Below are positions 7,402 to 15,943 of a stretch of DNA of 38,634 nt, in pieces; the stretch's first letter is position 1, and each line of letters begins with the position of its first letter. The position numbers and the translations under genes were made by a program. The notes under the pieces were generated by a model that worked only from the letters and a program-made list of their open reading frames with translations, made no database searches and was not told the DNA's origin. The stretch is from the NCBI GenBank assembly GCA_030428905.1, contig JAUIED010000029.1, positions 1 through 38,634 of the forward strand, given 5' to 3'. This DNA comes from Gammaproteobacteria bacterium (GTDB lineage Bacteria > Pseudomonadota > Gammaproteobacteria > Pseudomonadales > Azotimanducaceae).

Positions 7402-9627
7402 TCAATCCTGCTTGTCGTGCACCAGTGAAAGGCTGATGACTTCAGCGCGGACAGACCCGGCCGCAGGGCGGGTCACTTCCAGAATGGCATCGTGCAGCTC
7501 CGTAAGGCCGAAGGGCTTTTCGATGAACACGGTTCTCCCCGGCATTCGCTCTGCTTCCGCCTGTTCGTCGGCATAGCCGCTCACCAGAATAACCGGCAGA
7601 TCTGGATCCACCTCGCGCATGAGGGCCACGAGCTCATCTCCCCGCAACTCCGGCATGGAGACGTCCACCAGCGCGAGCTCGAAGCGGTACATGCGAGCCA
7701 TCTCCAGGGCATGCGTGGGTGACGTCGTGGCGACTGCCTGCCGACCAAGCGATTCGAGCATTGCACGATGCACGTTCAGTACTTCCGGGTGATCATCCAC
7801 CACCAGACAGCTCTCGCGGCTCACCGGCCCAACAGTAACGTGCTCCGAATCATCCGCTTTGTCGGTTGTGGGAAGCTGTGGGAGGTAGATGGTGAAACTA
7901 CTGCCGCGCCCGTCCGAACGCACTTCCACACCGCCTTCGTGGGCAATGGCCGTACCCAGCACCGTCGCCAGACCCAGCCCTTGCGCATCGTCTTTGGTAG
8001 TCACGAACGGATCGAAGAGCCGATCTGCCAGATCTGCAGGCAGGCCCGGACCGTGATCGGTCACCTCGATGAACGCATACTCTCCCGGGCGCATCGCGCC
8101 GCGATTGTAGATGCCTGAAAGGTCGCCTTCGCGTACGGTTCGAAAACCTGTGGTCACCCGGATGCTGCCGCCCGCATCAGCGTATGCTTCCTGAGCATTC
8201 GACACCAGATTGAGCACAAGCTCGATGAGCTGCGAACGGTCTCCCTGCACCATGAGATGGCTCGCCGCAAGGGCGACATCACATCGCACCCGCGCGGGCA
8301 GCCGTTTGCCGATCAATGCCAGCGCTTCATGCACCGTGAGATTGAGATCCAGTGCTTCTTTATGACCGAGCTGGTTGCCGGTAAATGTCACCAGCTGCTT
8401 GGCAAGTTCCGCCGCCTGCTGCCCGGCAGCCTGAATGTCGTGCAGGATCTCACGCACCGACTGATGGTTCAGAGAATCCTGCTCAATCTCGTATTTGGCG
8501 ATGTCGACATTCCCGACCACGCTCACCAGCAGGTTGTTGAATCGATGCGCAACGCTGCCTGCCATATGGCTCAGGCTCTCCATGCGTCGCGCTGCCAGAG
8601 CAGCTTCGCGGAATTTTTCATGAGTGGTTTCGTCGCGCAGCGACAGTACTCGGCCAATCACCGCGCCACGCGCCCGCAGCAGACGCGTTTCACAAACGAA
8701 CAGCCGCTCAGGCACCGACCGCAGGCGCAGCAACCGTGTGGAAGCCGACTCCTGATCGGACAGCAACGTATCGATGTCTATCGGCTCACCGTTGCGCCCG
8801 GTAACCGCTGCCGAAAGCCACTCGCCTACCGGCTTACCCCGCCCCTTCGCTTCTGCCAGAAGCTTCTTGGCGGACTCATTTGCGTAGACAAGCCGATTGT
8901 AGCGGTCGAGCACCAGGCAGGCCGTTGGGTCCGTCGCCCACACCTCGTCCAGCGACAGGCCGAGCCCCGGCGCCATCTGACCGTAATACATCGCAACGAT
9001 AATGATTGCGCACGAGATGCCGTAACCGATGCTCATCAGCTCCAGCGGCCCCTGCTGAATTGCAGCAACGGCGCCCAGCACCATCGGCGCCACCGTCACC
9101 GCGGCGACGCAGGCAAACTGGAGCCGATCCTCAGCAACGCTCGCGGTCCAGGCACGCTGTAAACCCAGTGTGATGGTCGCAATCGACACGCAAGTCAATG
9201 ACACCACCAGCACGTACCAGCCGAGGTGATAGACGAACGCCTCCGGCGGCCCATGGCTGACGAACGTAGCCGGCACACCGGCAAAACCGAACACCAACGG
9301 TACGCCCACAAACACAACGGGCAGGACATGTGTCAGCGCCCGCGGTAAGCGCAGCGGACGCCCGTGCATCTGTGCCATCCGCAGCGCCGTCCACCACCAG
9401 CACAGCGATGAGCCAGCGAAACAGGCGTGCAGCAGCACCATCATCTGTTCTCTCGCGGCCGCACCCTCGACGCTGGGGAACGCAAAAGCGAGAACGATAT
9501 ACATGGCGGCGCTGCCGATGGTGCCGTGCGGATAGAAGCCGAGCGCATAGGGCGACCAGCGTGTCGTGATGAGTACGAGGCCCCAGATGATGAGGAGCGC
9601 AGCCACAGGGGTAAGCAGAGACAGCAT
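7402..9627 (-). CDS. Hybrid sensor histidine kinase, 7TM-PAS-HisKA-HATPase-REC
   Basis: This is a 741-residue membrane sensor. Residues 1 to about 215 contain seven hydrophobic segments resembling the histidine kinase N-terminal 7TM sensor region. A PAS domain follows (about 227-330, ATDPTACLVLDRYNRLVYAN). The dimerisation domain carries the phosphoacceptor His in SVAHRFNNLLVSVVG, the ATPase has an N box ELVLNLVSNAQEAY, G boxes DHGPGLP and GLGLATVLG, and F box FDPFVTTK. A C-terminal receiver domain (about 617-735) has acidic DDHPE, phosphoacceptor Asp in ALVDVSMPE and Lys in FIEKPFG. The residue after the phosphoacceptor His is Arg, where most kinases have Asp or Glu. No separate response regulator is adjacent, so it may act by phosphorelay. 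It is divergent from the L,D-transpeptidase. Confidence 0.9.
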   Translation of the reverse strand: MLSLLTPVAALLIIWGLVLITTRWSPYALGFYPHGTIGSAAMYIVLAFAFPSVEGAAAREQMMVLLHACFAGSSLCWWWTALRMAQMHGRPLRLPRALTHVLPVVFVGVPLVFGFAGVPATFVSHGPPEAFVYHLGWYVLVVSLTCVSIATITLGLQRAWTASVAEDRLQFACVAAVTVAPMVLGAVAAIQQGPLELMSIGYGISCAIIIVAMYYGQMAPGLGLSLDEVWATDPTACLVLDRYNRLVYANESAKKLLAEAKGRGKPVGEWLSAAVTGRNGEPIDIDTLLSDQESASTRLLRLRSVPERLFVCETRLLRARGAVIGRVLSLRDETTHEKFREAALAARRMESLSHMAGSVAHRFNNLLVSVVGNVDIAKYEIEQDSLNHQSVREILHDIQAAGQQAAELAKQLVTFTGNQLGHKEALDLNLTVHEALALIGKRLPARVRCDVALAASHLMVQGDRSQLIELVLNLVSNAQEAYADAGGSIRVTTGFRTVREGDLSGIYNRGAMRPGEYAFIEVTDHGPGLPADLADRLFDPFVTTKDDAQGLGLATVLGTAIAHEGGVEVRSDGRGSSFTIYLPQLPTTDKADDSEHVTVGPVSRESCLVVDDHPEVLNVHRAMLESLGRQAVATTSPTHALEMARMYRFELALVDVSMPELRGDELVALMREVDPDLPVILVSGYADEQAEAERMPGRTVFIEKPFGLTELHDAILEVTRPAAGSVRAEVISLSLVHDKQD

Positions 9628-9772
9628 GGCGCTAGTTTGCGCAATTTGCGGCCGGGTGGGAATGCCGTCGTCGCTCGCTCGATTACAACAGACTTACAAG
9701 CGCTACAACTGACTCCCAAGCTCTCACGTTCCTGATTCGCGCAATGGGTACTCTGCTTCCTACAGCTCAACC
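9628..9772. promoter_or_regulatory. Divergent control region with TACAA direct repeats
   Basis: These 145 bases separate the hybrid kinase (minus) and L,D-transpeptidase (plus). TTACAA occurs at 9683-9688 and 9694-9699, and CTACAA at 9703-9708, giving three same-strand TACAA repeats spaced 11 and 9 bases, about one helical turn each. Such phasing is typical of tandem regulator sites, but the regulator is unknown. I see no strong -35/-10 pair. Confidence 0.3.
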
Positions 9773-11041
9773 ATGGATTCGGATATGTTGAAGCAGTCTT
9801 TCCGAGCCTTGCTGACCGCGGGGATACTGTTTGCCGGCCTGCACGGCCACGCAGAGCAAACGCCTGCGGCGGCGCAGATCAACGCCCTGTATCAGGAGTT
9901 GCAGACGCTCCGCTGGGTGGAGCGACAGGGCGGCTGGCAGAGCGTCAAAGCAGAAATCACACTCGAGCCTGGCAGTGTCAGCCCGGAGCTTGCGCTTGTG
10001 CGAGAACGGCTCGTGCTCGCAGGAGATCTACCGGCGCACCAGGCGATGCCCGCGGGCGGCCTTGAAGCTCAGACCTACGACGCGCAGCTGCAAGCCGCCG
10101 TCATTCGCTTTCAATCACGCCATGGCCTTGAACCGGACGGCATCATTGGCCCTGGCACACTGCGCGCAATGAACGTATCGGTGCAGGCACGCATCCAGCA
10201 GATAGAAGGCAGTATACGGCGCTGGAACGCGCTCGCCGCCACCCTCGATCTGGAGGGCAGCTATCTGCTGGTTAACATCCCCGATTTCACCCTACGCCTG
10301 TACGATCAGCAGAAGCTGGCTCTGGATATGCGGGTTGTGGTCGGCACCACGCGCCGCCAGACGCCGGAGCTCCAGGAAACCCTCGAGTATCTGGTGGTCA
10401 ACCCTTACTGGTACGTTCCGCGCCGTATCAGCGCATACGAGTTGCTGCCCAAAGTACAGGCCGACCCCAACTATCTGGACGACAAGCAGTACGAAGTGTG
10501 GAAAGACGGGCAGAAAGTCGAGGCTGCGCAGGTCGCCTGGCAAGACATAACCCCCGACAGTTTTGCATTCTCACTGCGTCAGCGTCCCGGTGCAGGAAAT
10601 TCCCTGGGACAAGTGAAGTTCATGCTGCCGAACAGCAGCAGCATCTACCTGCACGACACACCAAGCCGCTCGCACTTCAGCAAGACCCGCCGCGCGTACA
10701 GCCATGGCTGCATCCGCCTGGAGGATCCTTTTCGACTGGCCCGCGCAGTGCTCGCCATGCAGAGCAACATGACCGAGGACGACATCGAACGCCATCTGGC
10801 AAAGAACTACAACGCCCGTATCGATCTGGATGAGCACCTGCCGGTACACATCGTCTATATCACCAACTGGGCGCACGACGGCGTCGTGCACTACTACGAC
10901 GACATCTATCGCCGCCATGCACAGCCAGCGCCCAGCGCAGAACCCGCTCCAGTGCAACGCTACCAGGCCGTCAATGATGATCCGCCGGCGAAGCCCCCGA
11001 CGCAGCTTACGTGGAGCGTGGTGGCCGCCGGCGGCAACTGA
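9773..11041 (+). CDS. YcbB/LdtD-like L,D-transpeptidase
   Basis: This periplasmic enzyme forms 3-3 (meso-DAP to meso-DAP) cross-links in peptidoglycan or attaches proteins to it. The 422-residue protein has an N-terminal signal-like segment (SFRALLTAGILFAGLHGHA), a peptidoglycan-binding domain (about 100-132, AVIRFQSRHGLEPDGIIGPG) and a YkuD catalytic domain with IYLHDTPSRSHF and the active-site SHGCIRL (His, Gly, Cys). The order (binding domain, then an interrupted YkuD domain with a capping loop) matches LdtD/YcbB. The C-terminal 35 residues are Pro/Ala-rich. Start is ATG 9773; ATG 9785 is an alternative, and neither has a good ribosome binding site. It is divergent from a sensor kinase. 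Confidence 0.9.
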   Translation: MDSDMLKQSFRALLTAGILFAGLHGHAEQTPAAAQINALYQELQTLRWVERQGGWQSVKAEITLEPGSVSPELALVRERLVLAGDLPAHQAMPAGGLEAQTYDAQLQAAVIRFQSRHGLEPDGIIGPGTLRAMNVSVQARIQQIEGSIRRWNALAATLDLEGSYLLVNIPDFTLRLYDQQKLALDMRVVVGTTRRQTPELQETLEYLVVNPYWYVPRRISAYELLPKVQADPNYLDDKQYEVWKDGQKVEAAQVAWQDITPDSFAFSLRQRPGAGNSLGQVKFMLPNSSSIYLHDTPSRSHFSKTRRAYSHGCIRLEDPFRLARAVLAMQSNMTEDDIERHLAKNYNARIDLDEHLPVHIVYITNWAHDGVVHYYDDIYRRHAQPAPSAEPAPVQRYQAVNDDPPAKPPTQLTWSVVAAGGN

Positions 11042-11045
11042 ATCA

Positions 11046-11073
11046 CCGGGCGCATTGCCTTCGACCCGCCCGG
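11046..11073 (+). other. Inverted repeat after the L,D-transpeptidase gene
   Basis: CCGGGCG (11046-11052) pairs perfectly with CGCCCGG (11067-11073) across a 14-base loop, five bases past the stop codon. No T run follows, so it may stabilise the transcript's 3' end or attenuate rather than terminate it. Confidence 0.35.
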
Positions 11074-11113
11074 AACTGCACACTGGCCGCCAGACCGGTG
11101 TGAGGCCCGAGCT

Positions 11114-11725
11114 TTGTTTGACATCTACCACGTACCCATCTCGCGCTCGATGCGTATCATCTGGCTGTGCGAAGAGCTCGAGCTGCCCTACCGTGTGCAC
11201 CCGGTAGACTTCTCCCCGCGGTACAGGGCATCACCCGAATGGCGCCGCATGAATCCCGTGGGCAAAGTACCCGTGATGGTGGATGGCGACCTGAAACTCT
11301 TCGAGTCCGGTGCCATGATCGACTACATCCTGGAGCAGTATGGCGAAGGCCGACTGATGCCACCGCCGGGAACCGACGCGCACGCGCTGTACCGCCAGTG
11401 GTGCTGGTTTGCCGAAGCGACCTTTGCTCGACCCGTGGGCGAAGTGGTGAACCACAGGCGGGCGTTTCCTGACGGCGCGGATTATGAGGACGTCATCGAC
11501 GAGATGCGCGGCCGTGTGCAGTTGTGTTGCGATGCCCTTGACGCCGAGCTAAACGGCAAGACCTGGATCATGGGCGCGATGTTCACAGCCGCTGACATTC
11601 TCGTGGGTCAGACGTTGCTCATGGCAACACGTTTCACGCGCCCGAGCCTCGGAACAGCGCTGACGGGGTACTTCGAGCGCATCAGCAAACGCCCGGCCTA
11701 CATCAAAGCCATCGCTGACATCTGA
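11114..11725 (+). CDS. Glutathione S-transferase family protein
   Basis: This is a 203-residue cytosolic GST-fold protein: an N-terminal thioredoxin-like domain (1-80) with the conserved cis-Pro region VGKVPVMVDGD and the ESGAMIDYILEQYG block that binds the gamma-glutamyl group, then a helical C-terminal domain (about 88-203) with the FTAADILVG N-capping motif. The start must be TTG 11114 (TTG TTT GAC), because the first ATG (residue 13) would remove the first beta strand and the catalytic Ser/Tyr region (HVPISRSMRI). Family roles include detoxification, dehalogenation, isomerisation and peroxide reduction; the substrate cannot be predicted. The MATE pump gene begins 14 bases downstream, so the two are probably co-transcribed. 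Confidence 0.85.
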   Translation: MFDIYHVPISRSMRIIWLCEELELPYRVHPVDFSPRYRASPEWRRMNPVGKVPVMVDGDLKLFESGAMIDYILEQYGEGRLMPPPGTDAHALYRQWCWFAEATFARPVGEVVNHRRAFPDGADYEDVIDEMRGRVQLCCDALDAELNGKTWIMGAMFTAADILVGQTLLMATRFTRPSLGTALTGYFERISKRPAYIKAIADI

Positions 11726-11739
11726 CCGGTCCCGGTACG

Positions 11740-13092
11740 ATGAAAGAGCTGCGCGCACTCCTGCATCTTGCCTGGCCGATGATTACAACGCAGTTTTTCA
11801 TCATGGCGACGGGCTTTTTCGACACTGCCATGGCGGGCCACTACAGCGCCGCGGATCTCGCAGGTGTCTCGCTGGCGGGCAGTGTCCTCTGGCCGCTGTT
11901 TTTCCTGCTCACCGGCATCACCATGGCGCTTTCGCCGATCACGGCGCAACTTCGCGGCAGCGGCGACGTCAGCCTTGCCGGCCCGCGTATTCGCCAGGGC
12001 TTGTGGATCAGTGTGGGCGCCTCCGTCGTGCTCATCGCCTGCCTGGCAAACAGCGAGTGGTTGTTCCGCCTGGCGCAGATCAATCCAACCACCACAGCCA
12101 TCGGCGTCGGCTACCTGCAGGGCGTCTGTTGGGGTGCACCGGCAGTTATGGCCTACGTCGCGCTGCGCAACACCTGCGAAGGGCTCGGGCATACCGTGCC
12201 GCCCATGCTGATTGCCGGCGCCGTGCTGCCGGTGAACGCATTCCTCAACTATGCCCTGATCTACGGTGCGTTCGGCTTCCCGGAACTCGGCGGCGTCGGC
12301 TGCGGCTACGCCACCGCGGCGGTGTTCTGGCTGCAACTTGGGCTGATGATGGTGGTGATACGGCGGCCGTTCTTTCGAGCGACGGACACCTTTCGCCGGT
12401 GGGCCTGGCCGGAACTGGGCGAGATACGGCGCATCCTCACCATCGGCTTACCCATCGGCCTGACGATGTTCGTGGAGATGGCCGTGTTTGCGGTGATCGG
12501 TTTCCTCATTGGCCGCATGGGGGACATCCCCCTGGCAGCACACAGCATCGCCGGCAATCTGAACTGGTTGACCTATGTCATTCCATCCACACTCGGCGCG
12601 GCGGCCGGCATTCGCGTGGGGTACTTTGTTGGCGCCAACGATCTTGCAGCGGCCCGGAGCACCGCCGGCACCGCGTACCGCTTCGCTTTCGTCTACGCGC
12701 TCGTGGTCAGCTTGCTGCTGGTACTGCTGCGCCACCAGCTTGTTCTGGCCTACTCCTCGGACGCCGACGTGCTGGCTCTGGCGGCGACGTTGCTGTTGTT
12801 CATCGCGTTTTACCAGATTGTCGACGATACTCAGGCAGTTGCCGGCGGAACGCTACGCGGCTACAAGGACACGCGCGTGCCCATGGTGTACGGGCTCGTA
12901 GGGTACTGGCTGGTAGGCGTGCCGCTCGGTATCGCGCTGGCGTTTGGCGCGTTCGGACTGCAGCCCATGGGCGTGTACGGATTCTGGACAGCCCTGACCC
13001 TCGGCCTCACGCTCGTAGCCATCGCCATGGGCGTGCGCCTGTACCGAACTTGTCATGATGAAGCCCGAACCCGGGCGTTCGCCAGGTTATGA
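11740..13092 (+). CDS. MATE family multidrug/toxin efflux transporter
   Basis: This is a 450-residue inner-membrane antiporter of the multi-antimicrobial extrusion family, expelling cationic or organic compounds in exchange for sodium or protons. Seen: twelve hydrophobic segments in two similar halves, the N-terminal AWPMITTQFF and TAMAGHYSAADLAGVSLA, the RNTCEGLGHTVPPML turn after the fourth helix, and the second-half GLPIGLTMFVEMAVF and AAHSIAGNLN blocks, all characteristic of NorM-like proteins. It follows the GST gene by 14 bases and overlaps the GNAT gene by four bases (ATGA), indicating a GST-MATE-GNAT operon. That combination reads as a detoxification or self-protection set (conjugate, acetylate, export), but this is inference. 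Confidence 0.92.
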   Translation: MKELRALLHLAWPMITTQFFIMATGFFDTAMAGHYSAADLAGVSLAGSVLWPLFFLLTGITMALSPITAQLRGSGDVSLAGPRIRQGLWISVGASVVLIACLANSEWLFRLAQINPTTTAIGVGYLQGVCWGAPAVMAYVALRNTCEGLGHTVPPMLIAGAVLPVNAFLNYALIYGAFGFPELGGVGCGYATAAVFWLQLGLMMVVIRRPFFRATDTFRRWAWPELGEIRRILTIGLPIGLTMFVEMAVFAVIGFLIGRMGDIPLAAHSIAGNLNWLTYVIPSTLGAAAGIRVGYFVGANDLAAARSTAGTAYRFAFVYALVVSLLLVLLRHQLVLAYSSDADVLALAATLLLFIAFYQIVDDTQAVAGGTLRGYKDTRVPMVYGLVGYWLVGVPLGIALAFGAFGLQPMGVYGFWTALTLGLTLVAIAMGVRLYRTCHDEARTRAFARL

Positions 13093-13586
13093 AATCCGCC
13101 GCCTCACTCAGCATTCGCGACGCGACCGACGCAGACGAGCCCTGGCTGATCGTTGCCAGCCGGGAAGTGGGTGGGCCAATGGTGGTGAGTCAGGGCACGG
13201 CGTACCAGCTTCGCGACTACCCGTCGCTCATCGCCGACAGCGAGGCAGTACCCATCGGCTTCGCTACGTTCCGGATCGAAGGCGCTCAGGCGGAACTTCT
13301 GGCGCTTGCCGCCACCGAGCAGTGGCAAGGCACCGGCAGCGCGCTTCTCGCCGCAGTGGAAACGAAGGTCGAACAGGCGGGTTGCCAGCGGCTCATGCTG
13401 TGTACGACCAACGACAATACCGACGCGCTGCGTTTCTATCAGCGCCGGGGCTATCACCTCAAAGCGCTTAACGCCGGTGCTTTCGCCGAGGTGCAACGCA
13501 TCAAGGGCATGACCGGTCAGATCGTGGGCCAGCACCAGATCGTCATCCGCGACGAGCTGGTGCTGGAGAAGCCTCTCAGAGCTTAG
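13089..13586 (+). CDS. GNAT family N-acetyltransferase
   Basis: This is a 165-residue protein of the Gcn5-related acetyltransferase fold, transferring an acyl group from acyl-CoA to an amine. The core is visible: ELLALAATEQWQGTGSALLAAVE carries the CoA pyrophosphate loop (Q/R-x-x-G-x-G/A, here QGTGSA), followed by LMLCTTNDNTDALRFYQRRGYH, the usual beta4-beta5 segment with N and Y. It starts with ATG 13089 in a four-base overlap with the MATE gene, suggesting translational coupling. The 3' end overlaps the convergent vWA gene by 11 bases. The substrate is unknown. Confidence 0.85.
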   Translation: MKSAASLSIRDATDADEPWLIVASREVGGPMVVSQGTAYQLRDYPSLIADSEAVPIGFATFRIEGAQAELLALAATEQWQGTGSALLAAVETKVEQAGCQRLMLCTTNDNTDALRFYQRRGYHLKALNAGAFAEVQRIKGMTGQIVGQHQIVIRDELVLEKPLRA

Positions 13587-14763
13587 GCGCAGCCTCTGCC
13601 TCGTACGCCATACCCTTGTCGTTCGCCTGCCGCATGATAGTTGCACCCAGCTTGTAGTCCAGGCTTTCTTCCTTGTCTTCCAGCACGCTCGCCTGCTCGG
13701 CGAGGTAGGCATCGCGCTGCTCGGAGAGATTCGCAAGCGTCTGGGATAGTTTCTGCCGCTCCCGTTGGCGCTCCTTCACGAACACCTGCTGCGCTGCCGG
13801 CTCGAGGGCCCTGAGCGGTTCGGGCAGCGCATCAGGGGCGATCTCTTCAAGGCGAACCTTGCCCGCCTCAAGCGCGTCCAACAGGTCATGCTCACCAAAC
13901 GCATTGGCGCGGCCGGCAGCACTGGCGTTGAAAGCCGCCCGTCGGGCAAGCGCCGAGCTACTGCCTGCGTCGTGCAGCTTGTCGGTCGCTGTCGCCTTGG
14001 CTGCCGCCTCCTTATGCACCTCGTGATCGCCGTAGGACAAACGCGTGGCATCGAGCTTCGCCGACAGCGCCGCCATCTGCTCATCGAACGGCGTGGCTAT
14101 GGCTATGGCGTCACCGGCTTGACCCACGGAGAAAAACTCCCCCTGAGCAAGACCGGCAATCCGCCGCCACACCTGCTCGGTTTCTGCGCTGCTGCCGCAG
14201 CGAATGGCATTGACGACGATGCCGCGCGCCGCCGCATCCCGCACCACGGCCTCATAGCCGGCCTCATCCTGGTAGTGTTGCGGCGGCGCATCGCCCACCA
14301 GAAACACGACCCGGTATACCCCGTCATGCTGACTCCAGCCGGCATCGTGCACGGCGCGTGACAGCCCAGCAGCCACACTTTCCGGCGTGTCGCCGCCGCC
14401 CTGGGCCTGCAGATCCATCAGCGTCGCGTACATCTGATCGATGTCTGCTGACAAGGGAGTCAATCGGGTGACGTAGTCATCCCCGCGGTCGCGATAGGCC
14501 ACCAGCCCCATGCGGATTGCCGGTGCGGGCTCAGCACTGGCCATGGTGTTGGCGATGGACCAGATCTTCTCCTTGGCGGCAGCGATGAGGCCACCCATGG
14601 AGCCGGTGGTATCCAGCACGAATACCACCTCGATCTCGGCCCGCTGCGCAGGCGGCACCTGCACCGGGTCGACAACTTGTGAGGGGCGTTGCAGTTGCGG
14701 GGTAAGGGCGACGGCGCCCGCCGTCAGACAGATCAGGCCAACGGCCAACCATTTCATGTTCAT
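13576..14763 (-). CDS. von Willebrand factor type A domain protein, exported
   Basis: This is a 395-residue protein with an N-terminal hydrophobic signal or anchor (MKWLAVGLICLTAGAVAL) and a vWA domain (about 44-225). The MIDAS metal site is intact: DTTGSMGG supplies DxSxS-type ligands (here DTTGS), with the threonine in GGGDTPES and the aspartate in FLVGDAPPQ. Such domains bind protein partners through a divalent cation. The C-terminal 150 residues are charged and helical (KERQRERQKLSQTLANLSEQRD), likely coiled coil. It is the last gene of a three-gene operon with the PspA-like and membrane proteins; its ATG at 14763 overlaps the upstream stop (ATGA). The likely place of action is the periplasmic face of the inner membrane. 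Confidence 0.82.
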   Translation of the reverse strand: MNMKWLAVGLICLTAGAVALTPQLQRPSQVVDPVQVPPAQRAEIEVVFVLDTTGSMGGLIAAAKEKIWSIANTMASAEPAPAIRMGLVAYRDRGDDYVTRLTPLSADIDQMYATLMDLQAQGGGDTPESVAAGLSRAVHDAGWSQHDGVYRVVFLVGDAPPQHYQDEAGYEAVVRDAAARGIVVNAIRCGSSAETEQVWRRIAGLAQGEFFSVGQAGDAIAIATPFDEQMAALSAKLDATRLSYGDHEVHKEAAAKATATDKLHDAGSSSALARRAAFNASAAGRANAFGEHDLLDALEAGKVRLEEIAPDALPEPLRALEPAAQQVFVKERQRERQKLSQTLANLSEQRDAYLAEQASVLEDKEESLDYKLGATIMRQANDKGMAYEAEAAPKL

Positions 14764-15308
14764 TGCTCTACTCCTGAACGGGATGATTGATGGGCAAGCG
14801 CGCGCAGAGCCCGTTCGGCCTGCATTGATGCGCTCACGAAGTCATGATTCAGACGGCGTCGGGTGCCGCCAGGTAACCAGAGCGCGAGGCTCTGCGTGAG
14901 AAAGAAGCACCACAACGCCAGGGCGTTGCTCACCGGCTGCGCCCACAGCGCAAAGCCGGCACCGAGCAGCACCAGCAGCAGGTCGAGCAGCCAGCTCATC
15001 GCACCTGGATGCCAGAACACCGTGCGCATCGTGCTGATCAGCACCAGCCACAACACAACACACGCAAGCGGTTCGAGCAGTGTCAGAGAACCAGCGACCA
15101 CCAGACCCCAGACCGTCGCTGCCACAAGCCGCCCGGCCCGTCCGCGCGCCTGCACCAGCACGAAGCCGAGGTAGGCTGACAACACGCCGGCGATCACCAG
15201 CTGAAGAGATGTGATGCCACCGAGCCACACAGGCAGCAACGCCAGCAGCATGGCGCCGACGATGCTCAGTGCGGCCGCAACGGCCAACTGCAACGGATAG
15301 GCGAACAT
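14760..15308 (-). CDS. Membrane protein of unknown function (PspA-vWA operon)
   Basis: This is a 182-residue protein with five or six hydrophobic segments (e.g. LQLAVAAALSIVGAMLLALL, VVWGL-type segments and LLDLLLVLLGAGFALWA) and a basic C-terminal tail of about 35 residues on the cytoplasmic side. I do not recognise the family. ATG 15308 is chosen because it overlaps the PspA-like stop (TGATG); a GTG one codon earlier is also possible. The stop overlaps the vWA start by four bases. Tight coupling to both neighbours suggests the three proteins form one membrane complex, with this one linking the cytoplasmic PspA-like coiled coil to the exported vWA protein. This is inference. Confidence 0.65.
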   Translation of the reverse strand: MFAYPLQLAVAAALSIVGAMLLALLPVWLGGITSLQLVIAGVLSAYLGFVLVQARGRAGRLVAATVWGLVVAGSLTLLEPLACVVLWLVLISTMRTVFWHPGAMSWLLDLLLVLLGAGFALWAQPVSNALALWCFFLTQSLALWLPGGTRRRLNHDFVSASMQAERALRALAHQSSRSGVEQ

Positions 15309-15823
15309 CACGACGCCCTCCGCTGCTTCTCGCGAAGAAGCACCACCTCGACACGGTCGGCGGAGATGGCGGGTTCACTGGTAGCGGCAGGAATGTCCGT
15401 GTCCTGATACAGCGACCGCTTCTCACGCACCGCCGCCAGGTCGTCCGTTCGCTGCGCCATCTGTGCATCCAGGCGAGCAACCGCCGCGCGCGTGTCTTCT
15501 ATCCCCTGCCCCAGGTTTTCTCGTCGGGCATCGAGCTGCAGTCGTCGCCTGATGACTGCCCGGGCCAGGTCGTCCTCGTCGGCGTCGAGGCATACGTCCA
15601 GTTCTTCCGCTGCCGCCCTGAGCTGCGCCTGCAGCGTGCCGGCCAGCAGTTCGAGGCTCGCCAGCCGCTGGCGCTGCCGTTCCAGCTCTGCGGCGTCGGC
15701 GGCCAATGCCACCTCCATGTCGCGCACCGCCCCATCCAGAAGCGTGCGTGGGTCCTCCAGGCGGTCGAGCACGGCATGTGCGTCTGCTCGCCATAGCCGT
15801 GCAAATCGGTTCATCAGTCTCAT
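15308..15823 (-). CDS. PspA/IM30-like coiled-coil protein
   Basis: This is a 171-residue, almost entirely helical and charged protein resembling PspA/IM30: RFARLWRADAHAVLDRLEDP with LLDGAVRDMEVALAADAAEL matches the family's N-terminal pattern (helix, short turn, then long coiled coil). PspA proteins sit on the cytoplasmic face of the inner membrane and stabilise it or regulate the response to envelope stress. It is shorter than E. coli PspA (about 220 residues). The ATG at 15823 is preferred because AGGAG lies seven bases upstream. It is the first gene of a PspA-like/membrane/vWA operon, divergent from a two-component system, with CpxR-type boxes about 70-105 bases upstream of its start. Confidence 0.72.
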   Translation of the reverse strand: MRLMNRFARLWRADAHAVLDRLEDPRTLLDGAVRDMEVALAADAAELERQRQRLASLELLAGTLQAQLRAAAEELDVCLDADEDDLARAVIRRRLQLDARRENLGQGIEDTRAAVARLDAQMAQRTDDLAAVREKRSLYQDTDIPAATSEPAISADRVEVVLLREKQRRAS

Positions 15824-15943
15824 GCGTTGCTCCTGTGCTTGTGGAGCACGCATACTGCGACCGCCAGCCACGCCGTTTAAGACACGGCAACGTAAACATT
15901 CGGCCGGTGTGTTTACCTGAACTTTACCTGGAGGTGCGTGCGC
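15824..15943. promoter_or_regulatory. Divergent control region with CpxR-like GTAAA boxes
   Basis: Between the PspA-like operon and the response regulator gene, TTTACCTG occurs twice in direct repeat (15912-15919 and 15923-15930), an 11-base period as in OmpR/PhoB-class sites. Read on the minus strand this is GTAAA-N6-GTAAA, matching the known CpxR consensus GTAAA-N4-8-GTAAA. A further GTAAACA (15892-15898) forms a perfect inverted repeat with TGTTTAC (15910-15916). The last repeat abuts the response regulator's GGAGGTG ribosome binding site, so binding could block its own expression while activating the divergent operon. A smaller inverted repeat GCCGT/ACGGC lies at 15872-15888. Confidence 0.55.
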
